Of a DNA stretch of 64,000 nt, positions 50,228 to 59,573 are shown piece after piece; within the stretch, counting starts at the first letter, position 1; the number at the start of each line of letters is the position of its first letter. Source of the DNA: Microbacterium sp. C7(2022) (GTDB lineage Bacteria; Actinomycetota; Actinomycetes; Actinomycetales; Microbacteriaceae); assembly GCF_028823665.1 (NCBI RefSeq), contig NZ_JAPEHV010000005.1:1-64000 (forward strand). The letters run 5' to 3'. Below the pieces are notes generated by a model. It ran no database searches. It saw nothing but the letters and a program-made list of their open reading frames with translations, and had not been told where the DNA came from. The translations under genes were made by a program, and so were the position numbers.

Positions 50228-51663
50228 CCGAGACCACGCCGGTCACGCCCTCGCCGACGCCCGCCTCGGCCTCGCCCGCCTCGGCCTCGCCCATCCCAGC
50301 CACGCACACCACCCGGCGCCGCATCACCGCGCTCATCGGTGTCGCGGTCACTGTCGCCGCCGGTCTCGTCGTGCACGGCGTCCTCCCCGACAACGCCCTC
50401 ACCGACATCGCTGGCGACGCCCTGTACGCGGTCGCCATCTACCTCGGGATCGTCGCGATCCTCCCGCGCGTGCTGCCGGTGGTCATCGCGGGGATCGCCG
50501 CCGGGTGGTGCGTGGCGGTCGAGCTCTTCCAACTCACCGAAATCCCGGTCGCTCTCGCCCAACAGTTCCCGCCGTCCGTTCTTGTGTTCGGTACCGTCTT
50601 CGATCTGCGGGATCTGATCGTCTACGTCGTCGCGTGTGCCGCGCTGCTCGTCGTCGACTCCCTCGTGAAGCCCGCGTGGGGCGGATCGGCGGTCGCGGCA
50701 TCCGAGCCCATCACCGAGGCAGAAGCAGTGACGGATGCCGCACCCGCACGTCCTGCACGCTCCACGCGCCCTGTGCGCGCGTGGCTCATCGCGGGCGGCG
50801 CGGTGCTCGTCGCGCTCGTCATCGGATTCGTGTGGTGGTTCGCTCGGCCGACGGCGCCCGAAGAATCTGCTGCCCCCGTCGTGTGGACGACACCCACCCC
50901 GACCGTGACGCCGACACCCACGCCGACTCCGACCCCCACACCGACCGGTTACCCGGCCAACACGGCGTCCTACGACGTGACCGCGCTGCCACAGGTCAAC
51001 GTGTTCGCCGTGATCAGCGCGCTGCCGGTCGACGACGAACCCACGGCCGAGTTCACGGGGGAGACCGCGGTAGCACTCGGGGTCGGGGCGCCGGTGTTCG
51101 CAGACCCCGAGGGCGAACCCGTCGCCTACGTGCCGCGCGAGTTCGCGTACGACGGCACCACGCTGCCCGTCGTCGAGAAGCAGGAAAACTGGGTGAAGGT
51201 GCTCTTCACCGGGCGCCACGCGAAACCGTCGACGGGCGATCCGTCGCAGGTAAGCGGCTGGTTGCGAATGAACGACGTCGAGCTCGCCCCCAACGAGACG
51301 GTCGTGAAGGTCGACATCTCAGACCGCACCATCGACATCGTGAGCGATGGTGAGAGCGAGCGTGTCGCGACCGACTTCGGCTGGGGAACCGACAACACAC
51401 CCACGCCGCTCGGGCGCACCTTCATCATGACCACGCGCGTCGTCGAAGAGTTCTGGTACACGCGTGGGCACCCGATCGTCTACCTCGCCGTGCAGTCACC
51501 GACGCTCGACGGCTTCGGCGGCGCGGACGTTGCGATCACCGCATTTCACTACCATGACCAGCGTTCGGGCTCGATCTCGAACGGCTGTATCCGCCTCGAC
51601 GGTGAGGCGATCGACCGACTGGCAGAGTTGCCCGAGGGCACCCCGGTCATCATTCAGGAGTAG
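50224..51663 (+). CDS. DUF2809 membrane domain fused to L,D-transpeptidase (YkuD)
   Basis: A 479-aa fusion. Residues 1-30 are Pro/Ser-rich. Residues 35-150 form a four-helix DUF2809-type membrane domain (VAVELFQLTEIPVALAQQFP). A helix at about 180-200 and a TPTP linker (residues 220-242) lead to the extracytoplasmic part. The YkuD domain (about 360-479) has HYH at 442-444 and catalytic Cys455 in SNGCIRLDG. The usual SHGC reads SNGC, so the conserved His is Asn. It should cross-link or edit peptidoglycan from the membrane. ATG overlaps the FUSC stop. Confidence 0.85.
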   Translation: MTETTPVTPSPTPASASPASASPIPATHTTRRRITALIGVAVTVAAGLVVHGVLPDNALTDIAGDALYAVAIYLGIVAILPRVLPVVIAGIAAGWCVAVELFQLTEIPVALAQQFPPSVLVFGTVFDLRDLIVYVVACAALLVVDSLVKPAWGGSAVAASEPITEAEAVTDAAPARPARSTRPVRAWLIAGGAVLVALVIGFVWWFARPTAPEESAAPVVWTTPTPTVTPTPTPTPTPTPTGYPANTASYDVTALPQVNVFAVISALPVDDEPTAEFTGETAVALGVGAPVFADPEGEPVAYVPREFAYDGTTLPVVEKQENWVKVLFTGRHAKPSTGDPSQVSGWLRMNDVELAPNETVVKVDISDRTIDIVSDGESERVATDFGWGTDNTPTPLGRTFIMTTRVVEEFWYTRGHPIVYLAVQSPTLDGFGGADVAITAFHYHDQRSGSISNGCIRLDGEAIDRLAELPEGTPVIIQE

Positions 51664-51671
51664 GACACACC

Positions 51672-52673
51672 ATGCAGCAACGACCGCTCGCCCGCACTGG
51701 CCGCTCGATCTCGGCCATTGGCCTCGGCACCTGGCAACTGGGCGCCGACTGGGGTGCCGTGAGTGAAGAGGATGCCACCGCGGTCCTTCACGCGTCCGCC
51801 GAGGCAGGAGTCACCCTCTTCGATACGGCTGACGTCTACGGCGATGGCCGCAGCGAGTCGATCATCGGTGCGTTCCGTGCGTCGCACCCCGAGATCACGG
51901 TTGCGACCAAGATGGGTCGACGGATGCCGCAAGAGCCGGCGAACTACGTGCCCGAGAACTTCCGCGCGTGGACCGCGCGCTCGCGGGCCAACCTGAAGGT
52001 CGACACACTTGACCTCGTGCAGTTGCACTGCCCTCCCAGTGCGGTGATCGACGACGACGCGACCTACGACGCGCTCGACGCGCTCGTGGCGGAGGGCGCG
52101 ATCGCCGCGTACGGTGTTTCGGTCGAAACCTGCGCGCAGGCGCTGGCGGCGATCGCGCGCCCGAACGTGAGCAATGTGCAGATCATCTTCAATCCGTTCC
52201 GGTTGAAGCCGCTTGACGAGGTGTTGCCGGCGGCGGATGCCGCGGGGGTGGCGATCTTCGCACGCGTGCCGTTGGCGTCGGGTCTGCTGTCGGGCAAGTA
52301 CACCGCTTCGACCACGTTCGCCGAGAATGACCACCGCACGTACAACCGGCACGGTGAGGCGTTCGATCGTGGTGAGACGTTCTCGGGCGTGGACTACGAA
52401 GAGGGTCTGGCTGCGGCATCCGAATTGGCGGCTGCGGTGCCCGAGGGAGTGTCACTGCCGGCGGCGACGCTCGCATGGATTGCCTCGCGCCCGGGCGTGA
52501 CGAGCGTGATTCCCGGTGCGCGCAACGTGCGTCAGGCAGAGTCAAATGCTGCGGCAGGAAAGCTGCTCGATTCGGGCTCGGTCGATGGCGGCTTCGATCT
52601 CGACGCGTTCGACGCCGTGATCCACGACGTCTACGACCGGCGCCTGCGCGAGGCCATTCACCCGCAGTGGTGA
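51672..52673 (+). CDS. Aldo/keto reductase
   Basis: A 333-aa NADPH-dependent AKR. The tetrad is visible: Asp and Tyr in LFDTADVYGDGRSE, Lys in VATKMGRR, His in LVQLHCPP. ISAIGLGTWQLG and VIPGARNVRQAE bind the cofactor. It starts 8 bases after the transpeptidase and probably belongs to the same transcript. The substrate is unknown. It is intact, unlike the AKR remnant at 27065-27631, to which it is only distantly related. Confidence 0.92.
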   Translation: MQQRPLARTGRSISAIGLGTWQLGADWGAVSEEDATAVLHASAEAGVTLFDTADVYGDGRSESIIGAFRASHPEITVATKMGRRMPQEPANYVPENFRAWTARSRANLKVDTLDLVQLHCPPSAVIDDDATYDALDALVAEGAIAAYGVSVETCAQALAAIARPNVSNVQIIFNPFRLKPLDEVLPAADAAGVAIFARVPLASGLLSGKYTASTTFAENDHRTYNRHGEAFDRGETFSGVDYEEGLAAASELAAAVPEGVSLPAATLAWIASRPGVTSVIPGARNVRQAESNAAAGKLLDSGSVDGGFDLDAFDAVIHDVYDRRLREAIHPQW

Positions 52674-52730
52674 TGCGTTCGCGGTGACGCCGACCCGGCT
52701 TCACCCACGCACGCCGACGCGCGCGACGCC

Positions 52731-54083
52731 CTACGCCGCGGGGACGTAGTCGAATCGCCGACGCCCGCCGGGCCGTGGGGTTCGCTGTGGGTCGACGTCC
52801 GGTGGCGGGATGAGCCACACGCGACTCGCCGCGCCCGTCCCCTCGACGGTGATCTGCCACCCGTTGTCGTGCACGCGATGATGACACGTCTCGCACAGCA
52901 GAACACCGTTGGATATGTCGGTCGCACCGCCATGGGACCAATATCGGATGTGGTGCACCTTCGTCATGTTTGGAGGGAGCCCGCAGTTGACGCACCCGCC
53001 GTCGCGCTCCACGAGAAAGAGCTTCTGGGCCTTCGTGAACAGCCGCTTGCGCCGCCCCCAGTCGAGGATCTCCGAGTCGGCGCCCAGCACGCACGGGATG
53101 ACGTCGCCCCCGGCCGCGAGCCTGCGGGCGGCGCCGATGCTGATCGGTTGCTCCATCCCGTCGACGGTGGCGAATCCGGTCTCGCTCTTCAGGTCCTCGA
53201 GTGACACGCGCACCACGAGCGTTGCGCCGCCGAGCGGCATGTCGGTGTGATCGCATCCGAGGACGTGGCGCGCGAGCGTCGCGAGGGCGTCGGCTTGGCG
53301 CTGGGGGAGTGTGCGCAGATCCTCTGCGGCTCCCTCTCGTTCCGCGTCGCGGCCGGCGTTGAACTCCGCGGTCACGATCATTTCGATCGCCGCCTTCAGC
53401 GGGGCGCCCGTCTCAGCATCCATCGATGCGGCGAGATGCAGCTTGCCGTCTCGTTCCCAAATGCGCGCGGTGCGATCGCTGCGGGCTTCGGCTTCGCGGC
53501 GCGCAACATCGTCAGGGTCCAAGAACGCCTGCGCACGCAACAGCACCTTCGCGAGCTGGTCTGCGCTGAGGCCGACCGCTTGTTCGGTGAGTTGCTTCTC
53601 GGCATTGTCGATGAGTTGCTTGTCGATGCTGATGCTCAGTCGGTCAAGCATGGTGATGATGGCGGATGCCGCGCTGGCGCCGATCTGTCCGCCCTGCAAC
53701 GCGCGCGCGACGTGAGGGTGCCGCGCAGGGGCTGGTTCGCCGCCGAATCGTGGGCGCGTCTGCGTGGCTTCGCCCACCTTGATGAGCTTGTTGGCGTCGC
53801 TCGTGCTCATCCCGTTGATGGCGGCGACCAGCTGTGTGGGGGAGCGGAAGCCCTCCCGCTTGGCAAGGCTTTCTGAGCCAAGGTCAGCGCTCGACGCGCG
53901 GGCGATCTCGGCGGCAACTTCGCACTGCACCGCATCAACTGCACGTCGGATCGCAGCGAGAGATCGGTTCAACTCGATCAGGTTCTCGCCGTGCCCCGTG
54001 CTACCGAGATCGCTGCCTTCATGTCGCGACCACTGCTCGCGCACCGCGTCGACGGCGGTGAGGAGGTGGTCGAGTGACTGCAT
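52731..54083 (-). CDS. DUF222 and HNH endonuclease domain protein
   Basis: A 450-aa protein. Residues 1-340 are the helical DUF222 (13E12-type) domain common and multi-copy in Actinobacteria (LVAAINGMSTSDANKLIKVG, LPQRQADALATLARHVLG). The C-terminal HNH motif has CVNCGLPP, KVHHIRYWSHGG and LLCETCHHRVH, with both Cys pairs and the His residues present. Such proteins are thought to be nucleases tied to mobile DNA, but their role is not settled. It is flanked by A/T-rich DNA unlike the rest of the window. Confidence 0.88.
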   Translation of the reverse strand: MQSLDHLLTAVDAVREQWSRHEGSDLGSTGHGENLIELNRSLAAIRRAVDAVQCEVAAEIARASSADLGSESLAKREGFRSPTQLVAAINGMSTSDANKLIKVGEATQTRPRFGGEPAPARHPHVARALQGGQIGASAASAIITMLDRLSISIDKQLIDNAEKQLTEQAVGLSADQLAKVLLRAQAFLDPDDVARREAEARSDRTARIWERDGKLHLAASMDAETGAPLKAAIEMIVTAEFNAGRDAEREGAAEDLRTLPQRQADALATLARHVLGCDHTDMPLGGATLVVRVSLEDLKSETGFATVDGMEQPISIGAARRLAAGGDVIPCVLGADSEILDWGRRKRLFTKAQKLFLVERDGGCVNCGLPPNMTKVHHIRYWSHGGATDISNGVLLCETCHHRVHDNGWQITVEGTGAASRVWLIPPPDVDPQRTPRPGGRRRFDYVPAA

Positions 54084-54089
54084 GTATTT

Positions 54090-54118
54090 ATAGTATCTTT
54101 GTTCGAAACTGAAAGCAA
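54090..54118 (-). promoter_or_regulatory. Promoter of the DUF222/HNH gene
   Basis: Reading the minus strand, TTGCTT and TACTAT stand 17 bases apart, with the start codon only 6 bases beyond the -10 box. This implies a leaderless or nearly leaderless transcript. The 60-base region is strikingly A/T-rich. Confidence 0.55.
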
Positions 54119-54146
54119 GAGCAGACGCAAAATATAGTAAAAAAAA

Positions 54147-54740
54147 CTAAAGTGCAAGGTCGCGACGCATGACCACGCGGCGCTTGGTCGGGTGGCTGAC
54201 CTCGGTGAATCCCGCAGCGGCGAACGGCCCGACGGGGCCGACGTTGAGCTCGTCCCAGATCACTTCGCGTCCACCGGTCACCATGGGGTAGCCCTCGATC
54301 GCTGCGGCGCCGCGTGAGCGGGCGAAGTCGACGGCGGCGGCGACCATCGGGTACGTGTAACCGCGACCGCGGTACCCCTTCCGAACGACGAGGCACGCGA
54401 TGGCCCACACGGATTCGTCGTCTTTGTCTTCGAGGCGCCCTTTCCAGGGGACCGGCGAGCCACGCAGGCGTCCGAAGGTGGCGCGTCGGTCCACGGCGCA
54501 CCACGCCACGGGCTCGTCCTCGCTGAATCCCACGATGCCGGTCGTCGATGTGGCGCGCGGGTCGTCGCATCCGCTCTCCGTGCGAAAGAGATCCTCACGT
54601 TCGGTCACCGGCATGTACCACCAGTCGCGATCGCCGAGTCTCTGGCGCTCGCATTGGCATTTCGCGGCCGGTCCGGTCAGCACGGACTGGAGGTCATCCC
54701 ACGTGACCTCGTTCGCCGGAACAATGCGCAGCCGCTCCAT
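54147..54740 (-). CDS. GNAT family N-acetyltransferase with CxC motif
   Basis: A 197-aa acetyltransferase. AKCQCERQRLG near residue 26 carries the CxC. VWAIACLVVRKGYRGRGYTY is the acetyl-CoA motif A. GPFAAAGFTEVSHPTKRRVV is the C-terminal strand. It is a paralogue-like relative of 21244-21816. A run of eight T follows its stop, likely part of a weak terminator, before the DUF222 promoter. Confidence 0.85.
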   Translation of the reverse strand: MERLRIVPANEVTWDDLQSVLTGPAAKCQCERQRLGDRDWWYMPVTEREDLFRTESGCDDPRATSTTGIVGFSEDEPVAWCAVDRRATFGRLRGSPVPWKGRLEDKDDESVWAIACLVVRKGYRGRGYTYPMVAAAVDFARSRGAAAIEGYPMVTGGREVIWDELNVGPVGPFAAAGFTEVSHPTKRRVVMRRDLAL

Positions 54741-54832
54741 ACACGCACCCTACTCGGGGGCACTGACACTGCACGCGGGCTGCACTGAGCAAGGTCAGGC
54801 TCTGCATTCGATGCGTCGCTGAATCAATGTTG

Positions 54833-54848
54833 GATGCACGTGTGCATC
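54833..54848. promoter_or_regulatory. Operator-like palindrome
   Basis: GATGCAC-GT-GTGCATC, a perfect 7-bp inverted repeat with a 2-base centre, in the gap between GNAT and the pilus operon. A related string GATGCATTCATGTGCAC lies near 54979. A regulator site is plausible; none of the local regulators is an obvious partner. Confidence 0.5.
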
Positions 54849-55131
54849 GCGCTGGAGGGTGAAGCGTGGGCGCGGTAAACGCCGAAGTAGCAACGGTGAG
54901 AGCGATCTCACGCATTGAGCAGAATGCACGACGGTATCGTGTGCGGGCCGCTCGACGATGCGCAGATGTTTCGACTCTCGATGCATTCATGTGCACATTG
55001 TTCAGTTTCTGGGAGTTTCCTGGGCAAATCTGTAAACGAACGTTCTGGCTGGCTTTCAGATTGCGAAGAGCGCTAGCGTCGGCTCCGTCGTCGTGACGTG
55101 ATCACCCGAAGATCGGTCGCGGCGATTCATC

Positions 55132-55177
55132 GAGTCGCAGGAGCACACCCCGCGGTGTGCTGCTCTCCCTGCGACTC
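55132..55177 (+). promoter_or_regulatory. Strong bipartite hairpin just upstream of pilin gene
   Basis: Outer arms GAGTCGCAG and CTGCGACTC (9 bp) enclose inner arms AGCACACC and GGTGTGCT (8 bp) with a CCGC loop. An asymmetric bulge of 1 and 7 bases separates them. It ends 26 bases before the ATG, with the GGGGGGA ribosome binding site just downstream. No T tract follows, so an RNA-stability or translation-control element is more likely than a terminator. Confidence 0.7.
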
Positions 55178-55203
55178 GCTCAATGTCATGCCCGGGGGGA
55201 GTC

Positions 55204-57930
55204 ATGAGAAGTATTCGTCGTGCCTGCGCGCCACGCGCTTGGGCGGCACTCGTCGTTGCCACGGGGCTCACCCTGGGTCTCGCCGTGCCGGCCACCGCAG
55301 CGCCGCGCCTTGCAGCAGCTCCGGCACCGAGCGCCACGCCGGCACCGTCCGCTGAAGTCACCGAGCCGACACCGTCGACCACCGCAACGCCAACGCCCAC
55401 GGTCACCGCAACACCGTCGGCAACGGCAACGCCGAGCGTCACGGCCACCCCAGCCCCGCCTGCAGCCTCCCGTTCGACCCCGAGCACCGCGCCCGAGACC
55501 GAAACCCAGGCGAAGACCGAAACCCAGGCGAAGACCGAAACCCAGACCAAGACCGAAACCCAGGCCCAGATCCTGGCCGCCAACCTCGGCTGGGGCCCGG
55601 TCTGCCAGCCCGGGTACGTCTACTCGATCTCCTCTACCGGTTCGGTCCGCGAGGTGACCTCGAGTGGCATCGTCGACAAGGGTGCGTGGAGCGGCGGCTC
55701 GGCCTTCACGATCGACTCGGCGAATGGCCTGGCGATCGGTGCCAACGGCAGCGTGGTGTACGCCTACGAGCGCGAGAGCGGCACCGTCGGGACGACCACC
55801 TACACCAGCAGCGACGCGCGGATTCTTCGCTACACACCGGCGACCGGTGTGTGGGAGAGCGTGGGTGGGGTCTTCGACACCAACCTGCGCGGCTCGCTCG
55901 TGACGGGCGCGGTCGACCTGGCGACGGGCCGTTACCTCTTCGGCGGCTACGAGTTCGCCAATCGCAACGGCAGCAGCGAACTGCGGCTTCGCCTGTACCA
56001 GTACAACCCGACGACGAACACGACGTCGAGTCTCGGTCACATCTGGACCGGCATCACCAGCGACAACGGCGCCAACGGAGACATGGCTTTCGACGCCGCA
56101 GGCAACCTGTACGTCGTCCGCTCCAGCTTCCCGAACGCCAGTGGCGTGGCGAACGTCAACATCTACACCGTCAGCGCCGCTGCCCTCGCGGCAGCGAGCG
56201 GCGGGGCCATCGCCGCCACTCCCACCGAGACCCTCAGCCTCACCATCGCCACGGCCGTGAACGGTGTCGCCTTCGACGGTGACGGCACGATCTACCTCGG
56301 GACGGGCGGTGCGATCTACCGCTACAACCCTTCGACGTGGACCCGCATCTCGACCACCACGACGTCGATCACGAGCAGCACTGACCTTGCCGGATGCAAC
56401 TCGCCTGCCACTCTCGCGCTGCGAAAGAACGTGGTCGGCCGGGTGGCGGCATCCGATCAATTCACCCTGCAGATCCGCAGCGAGTCGACACTCGTCGCAC
56501 AGAACACCACGACGGGAACGGCGACGGGCGTGCAGTCGGCGCAGGTCGGCCCGGTGCCGGCTGTCGCGGGGCAGACGTACGCGATCTCTGAGGTGGCCGC
56601 GGGCGGCGCCACCCTGTCGAACTACGCCAGCAGCTACGTCTGCGTGAGCGGTTCGACCACGCTCGCCAGCGGTTCGACGAGCAATGGCTCGGTGACCATC
56701 CCGAACGCCGTTGCAGGTCAGCCCGGGGCGGCGGTGGTCTGCACGATCACCAACGCTCCGCTGATCACTCCGGTCACCGTAACCAAGACTGTGCAGGACG
56801 TCGACGGTGCGAACGCACAGCCAGGCCAGGGATGGAGCGTCACGGCCGCCACCCAGGCGACCACGGGCACGGTGACATCGACCCCCGCGCAGGCGACACA
56901 GACGACGGATGCCACGGGCACGGCCCGCTGGAGTCTGAGGCACTCCGCCACGACCGCGCGAGCCACGGTCACCGTCTCAGAGACACAGCAGACCGGGTTC
57001 CAGTTCGTCAGCGGGCAGTGCGTGGTCACGAGCCTGAACGGCACCACGCGCACCGTGACGCTGCCGAACGAAGCCGGAGCAGCCGTGACGGGTGTCGCGC
57101 CCGGCGAGAAGGTGGACTGCGCGATCGTGAACAAGGTCGCGCCGACGACGCTGACGCTGGTCAAGCAGGTGTCGTTCGGTGATGCCGCGCCGACGGCGTG
57201 GACGCTCACCGCGACCGGTCCGAGCAGCGCGGCGGCGGGCCCGAACGGTGCCACCGGCACCGAACAGGCCACAGCCCGCGTGACGCCCGGCGTCGCGTAC
57301 GCCCTCACCGAATCCGGCGGACAGGCCACCTACGTGCAGGACGGCGCATGGGTGTGCCGCACCGCGACCGGCAGCACCGTGAGTGTGCAGCAGGGTGCCG
57401 TGACGCTCGCTCAGGGAACCGATGTCACGTGCGTCGTCACCAACGCGACCGCGTCGATCACGCTCCTCAAGCACGTCGTTGACGGATCAGACCTCGACCC
57501 GGCCGACTGGAACATCACCGCGACGCCCGCGGCGGGGGTGGCGCTGGCGTCACCAACCGCGGCCGGTGCCGAGGCGGCATCCGACCAGAACACCTTCGAG
57601 GTGCGCCCCGGCCACACGTACACCCTGACCGAGGCACTCGCCGAGGACACCGGCACGATCGCGTACCGCCAACTCGCGCTGCAGCGCCTTGACGGCACCG
57701 AGTGGGTCGACGTCTCGTCGGCCGAGGTGTCCCTCGCCGCGGGCGAACAAGCGACGTACCGGTTCGTCAACGACAGCATTCCGCCCGTTGTGCTCCCGCT
57801 CACCGGCGGGACGGCGTCGGATGCGTTCCTCATCGCGGGCGGAGCACTCCTGCTCGCAGCCCTCGCCGCGGCTGTCGGTGCGCGGGTGATCCCCGCGGTG
57901 CGCCGGCGTGCGGCATCCGACACCCACTGA
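55204..57930 (+). CDS. Large LPXTG-anchored surface protein (pilus tip or adhesin)
   Basis: A 908-aa secreted protein. The signal peptide (ALVVATGLTLGLAVPATAA) is followed by a Thr/Pro-rich stalk and four TETQAK-type repeats (about 100-120). A beta-propeller-like domain (about 130-400) contains NLYVVRSSFP. Then come several prealbumin-like repeats ending in CTITNAP, CAIVNKV, CVVTNAT and FVNDS. The sorting signal LPLTG is at 864-868, then a helix and basic tail. The gene heads the operon pilin-sortase. A tip or accessory adhesin is the natural role. ATG 55204 follows GGGGGGA. Confidence 0.88.
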   Translation: MRSIRRACAPRAWAALVVATGLTLGLAVPATAAPRLAAAPAPSATPAPSAEVTEPTPSTTATPTPTVTATPSATATPSVTATPAPPAASRSTPSTAPETETQAKTETQAKTETQTKTETQAQILAANLGWGPVCQPGYVYSISSTGSVREVTSSGIVDKGAWSGGSAFTIDSANGLAIGANGSVVYAYERESGTVGTTTYTSSDARILRYTPATGVWESVGGVFDTNLRGSLVTGAVDLATGRYLFGGYEFANRNGSSELRLRLYQYNPTTNTTSSLGHIWTGITSDNGANGDMAFDAAGNLYVVRSSFPNASGVANVNIYTVSAAALAAASGGAIAATPTETLSLTIATAVNGVAFDGDGTIYLGTGGAIYRYNPSTWTRISTTTTSITSSTDLAGCNSPATLALRKNVVGRVAASDQFTLQIRSESTLVAQNTTTGTATGVQSAQVGPVPAVAGQTYAISEVAAGGATLSNYASSYVCVSGSTTLASGSTSNGSVTIPNAVAGQPGAAVVCTITNAPLITPVTVTKTVQDVDGANAQPGQGWSVTAATQATTGTVTSTPAQATQTTDATGTARWSLRHSATTARATVTVSETQQTGFQFVSGQCVVTSLNGTTRTVTLPNEAGAAVTGVAPGEKVDCAIVNKVAPTTLTLVKQVSFGDAAPTAWTLTATGPSSAAAGPNGATGTEQATARVTPGVAYALTESGGQATYVQDGAWVCRTATGSTVSVQQGAVTLAQGTDVTCVVTNATASITLLKHVVDGSDLDPADWNITATPAAGVALASPTAAGAEAASDQNTFEVRPGHTYTLTEALAEDTGTIAYRQLALQRLDGTEWVDVSSAEVSLAAGEQATYRFVNDSIPPVVLPLTGGTASDAFLIAGGALLLAALAAAVGARVIPAVRRRAASDTH

Positions 57931-57970
57931 CCCCCTGAACACCCACCACACCAACAGAAGAAGGAAGAAC

Positions 57971-59410
57971 ATGAGCATCAAGAGCTGGTTCGGCAAGGCG
58001 GCCTCGGTCGCACTCGCCGCATCCGTGGGCTTCGGCGCCGCGCTCGCTGTCGCGGCGCCCGCCTCGGCCGTCGACGGGCCCAACATCGACCCCGACACGA
58101 CCGGATCGATCACGATCCAGAAGTTCGAGCGGCCGCTCGGCGACCTGGCCGAGACCAACGGTCAGCCTGCCGACACGTCGGGCCTCACGCCGCTGGCGGG
58201 GGTCACGTTCACGATCACCCCGGTGAACGTCGACCTGCTGACCAACGCCGGATGGGAAGAAGCGCAGGCGCTCACCGCGGCGCTGGCCGCAGACCCGGCC
58301 GCGATCCCCGCGAACCTCGGCACGGCGACGACGCTCAGCGCAACCAGCGCGACCGGCATCACCCTCGCGGCAGACCTGCCGGTGGGCCTGTACCTGATCC
58401 GCGAGGTCGACGCGCCGGCGACGGTGGCGACGAAGTCTGCGCCGTTCCTGGTGTCGATTCCGCTGCCGACCACCAACACCGAGGGTGAGACGACGTGGCT
58501 CACCGACGTGCACGTCTACCCGAAGAACGCCGTCTCGGCGGTCGAGAAGACCGTGGATGACTCGACGGCCTTCGCGCTCGGCGACATCGTCACCTGGACG
58601 ATCGACGCCACCATCCCCGCGTTCGGTGCGGGCGAGACGATCGAGGCCTACAGCATCGTCGACGACCTCGACGATCGTCTGGCGTACGTCGCCCCGGCGA
58701 CGGTTGCGGTGACGGATGCCGCGGGCAACCCCGTCGCGCTCACCGCCGGTACCGACTACACCGTCTCGACCACCGACCCCGTCACCGTCGAGTTCACCGA
58801 GTCGGGTCGCACCGCGCTGCTCGGCGCCGCGGGCGGAACGGTCACGGTCACGATCGACACCGAGGTGACCGAGGTCCGCGACGGCGTCATCACCAACACC
58901 GCGTTCGCGAACGTGAACGACAGCACCATCGAGTCGAACGAGGTGCAGACGACGTGGGCGAAGGTCAAGATCTTCAAGCACGACGCCGCCGACGACACGC
59001 TCGGCCTCGAAGGTGCCGTGTTCGAGGTGTTCACCGCCGAGACCGGTGGCGAGGCGCTCGAATTCACCATCGATGGCGCGACCGTCACCCAGTTCACCAC
59101 AGACGCCAACGGTGAGGTCGTCATCCCCGGTCTCAAGGCCGGCGAGACGTACTGGCTCGAAGAGGTTGTTGCGCCCGACCGTTACTTCGGTCTCGACAGC
59201 CGCGTCAAGGTCGTCGTGAACGACACCACCCACGTCGGTCAAGAAGTTGCCGTCGACATCGCGAACACGCAGATCCCCGACTGGGCGCTTCCGCTCACCG
59301 GAGGTAACGGCACGCTGACCTTCGGCATCGCCGGTGGAGCGCTCGTGCTGATCGCCGCGGGTGCCGCGGTGCTGATCGCACGTCGCAAGGCCACCCCGGC
59401 CACGGTCTGA
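57971..59410 (+). CDS. Sortase-assembled shaft pilin (SpaH/EbpB-like)
   Basis: A 479-aa major pilin. It has a signal peptide (ALAASVGFGAALAVAAPASA). The pilin motif VHVYPKN carries Lys185, the residue that isopeptide-bonds to the next subunit. A middle domain is typical of SpaH/EbpB (EKTVDDSTAFALGDIVTW). An E-box-like YWLEEVVAPDRY near 397 and the sorting signal LPLTG at 440-444 complete the set. ATG 57971 follows AAGAAGGAAGAAC. It lies 40 bases after the large surface protein. Confidence 0.94.
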   Translation: MSIKSWFGKAASVALAASVGFGAALAVAAPASAVDGPNIDPDTTGSITIQKFERPLGDLAETNGQPADTSGLTPLAGVTFTITPVNVDLLTNAGWEEAQALTAALAADPAAIPANLGTATTLSATSATGITLAADLPVGLYLIREVDAPATVATKSAPFLVSIPLPTTNTEGETTWLTDVHVYPKNAVSAVEKTVDDSTAFALGDIVTWTIDATIPAFGAGETIEAYSIVDDLDDRLAYVAPATVAVTDAAGNPVALTAGTDYTVSTTDPVTVEFTESGRTALLGAAGGTVTVTIDTEVTEVRDGVITNTAFANVNDSTIESNEVQTTWAKVKIFKHDAADDTLGLEGAVFEVFTAETGGEALEFTIDGATVTQFTTDANGEVVIPGLKAGETYWLEEVVAPDRYFGLDSRVKVVVNDTTHVGQEVAVDIANTQIPDWALPLTGGNGTLTFGIAGGALVLIAAGAAVLIARRKATPATV

Positions 59411-59464
59411 TCAGACCCGCCAGGGCGCACGCCCCGCACTCCCCAGTCCCCGCGGGTGCGTGCA

Positions 59465-59501
59465 GCAGACCGGGGAGGCTTCCCGTGCCTCCCCGGTCTG
59501 C
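59465..59501 (+). terminator. Hairpin between pilin and sortase genes
   Basis: A 15-bp perfect stem (GCAGACCGGGGAGGC with GCCTCCCCGGTCTGC), 7-base loop, followed by ACTTCATT. It probably terminates most pilin transcripts so that sortase is made at a lower level by read-through. Confidence 0.82.
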
Positions 59502-59573
59502 ACTTCATTGAATGGATGCCGCGCCCGCGGCATCCGACTCCTCCATCCCTCACGACTTCAGACAGGAGCCCAC

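Larger units (their letters stand above)
54741..55203. other. Long non-coding leader region of the pilus operon
   Basis: No coding frame is supported in these 463 bases. It is less G+C-rich in the middle (55000-55060) and contains several inverted repeats, two annotated separately. A pair GCACGAC/GTGTGC near 54927-54945 is imperfect. It probably holds the promoter and a long 5' leader for the pilin genes. Confidence 0.6.

Noticed and set aside
57830..59242. A 470-aa minus-strand frame opposite the pilin
   Set aside because: Composition is that of an antisense shadow, while the + strand shows a signal peptide, pilin motif and LPLTG.
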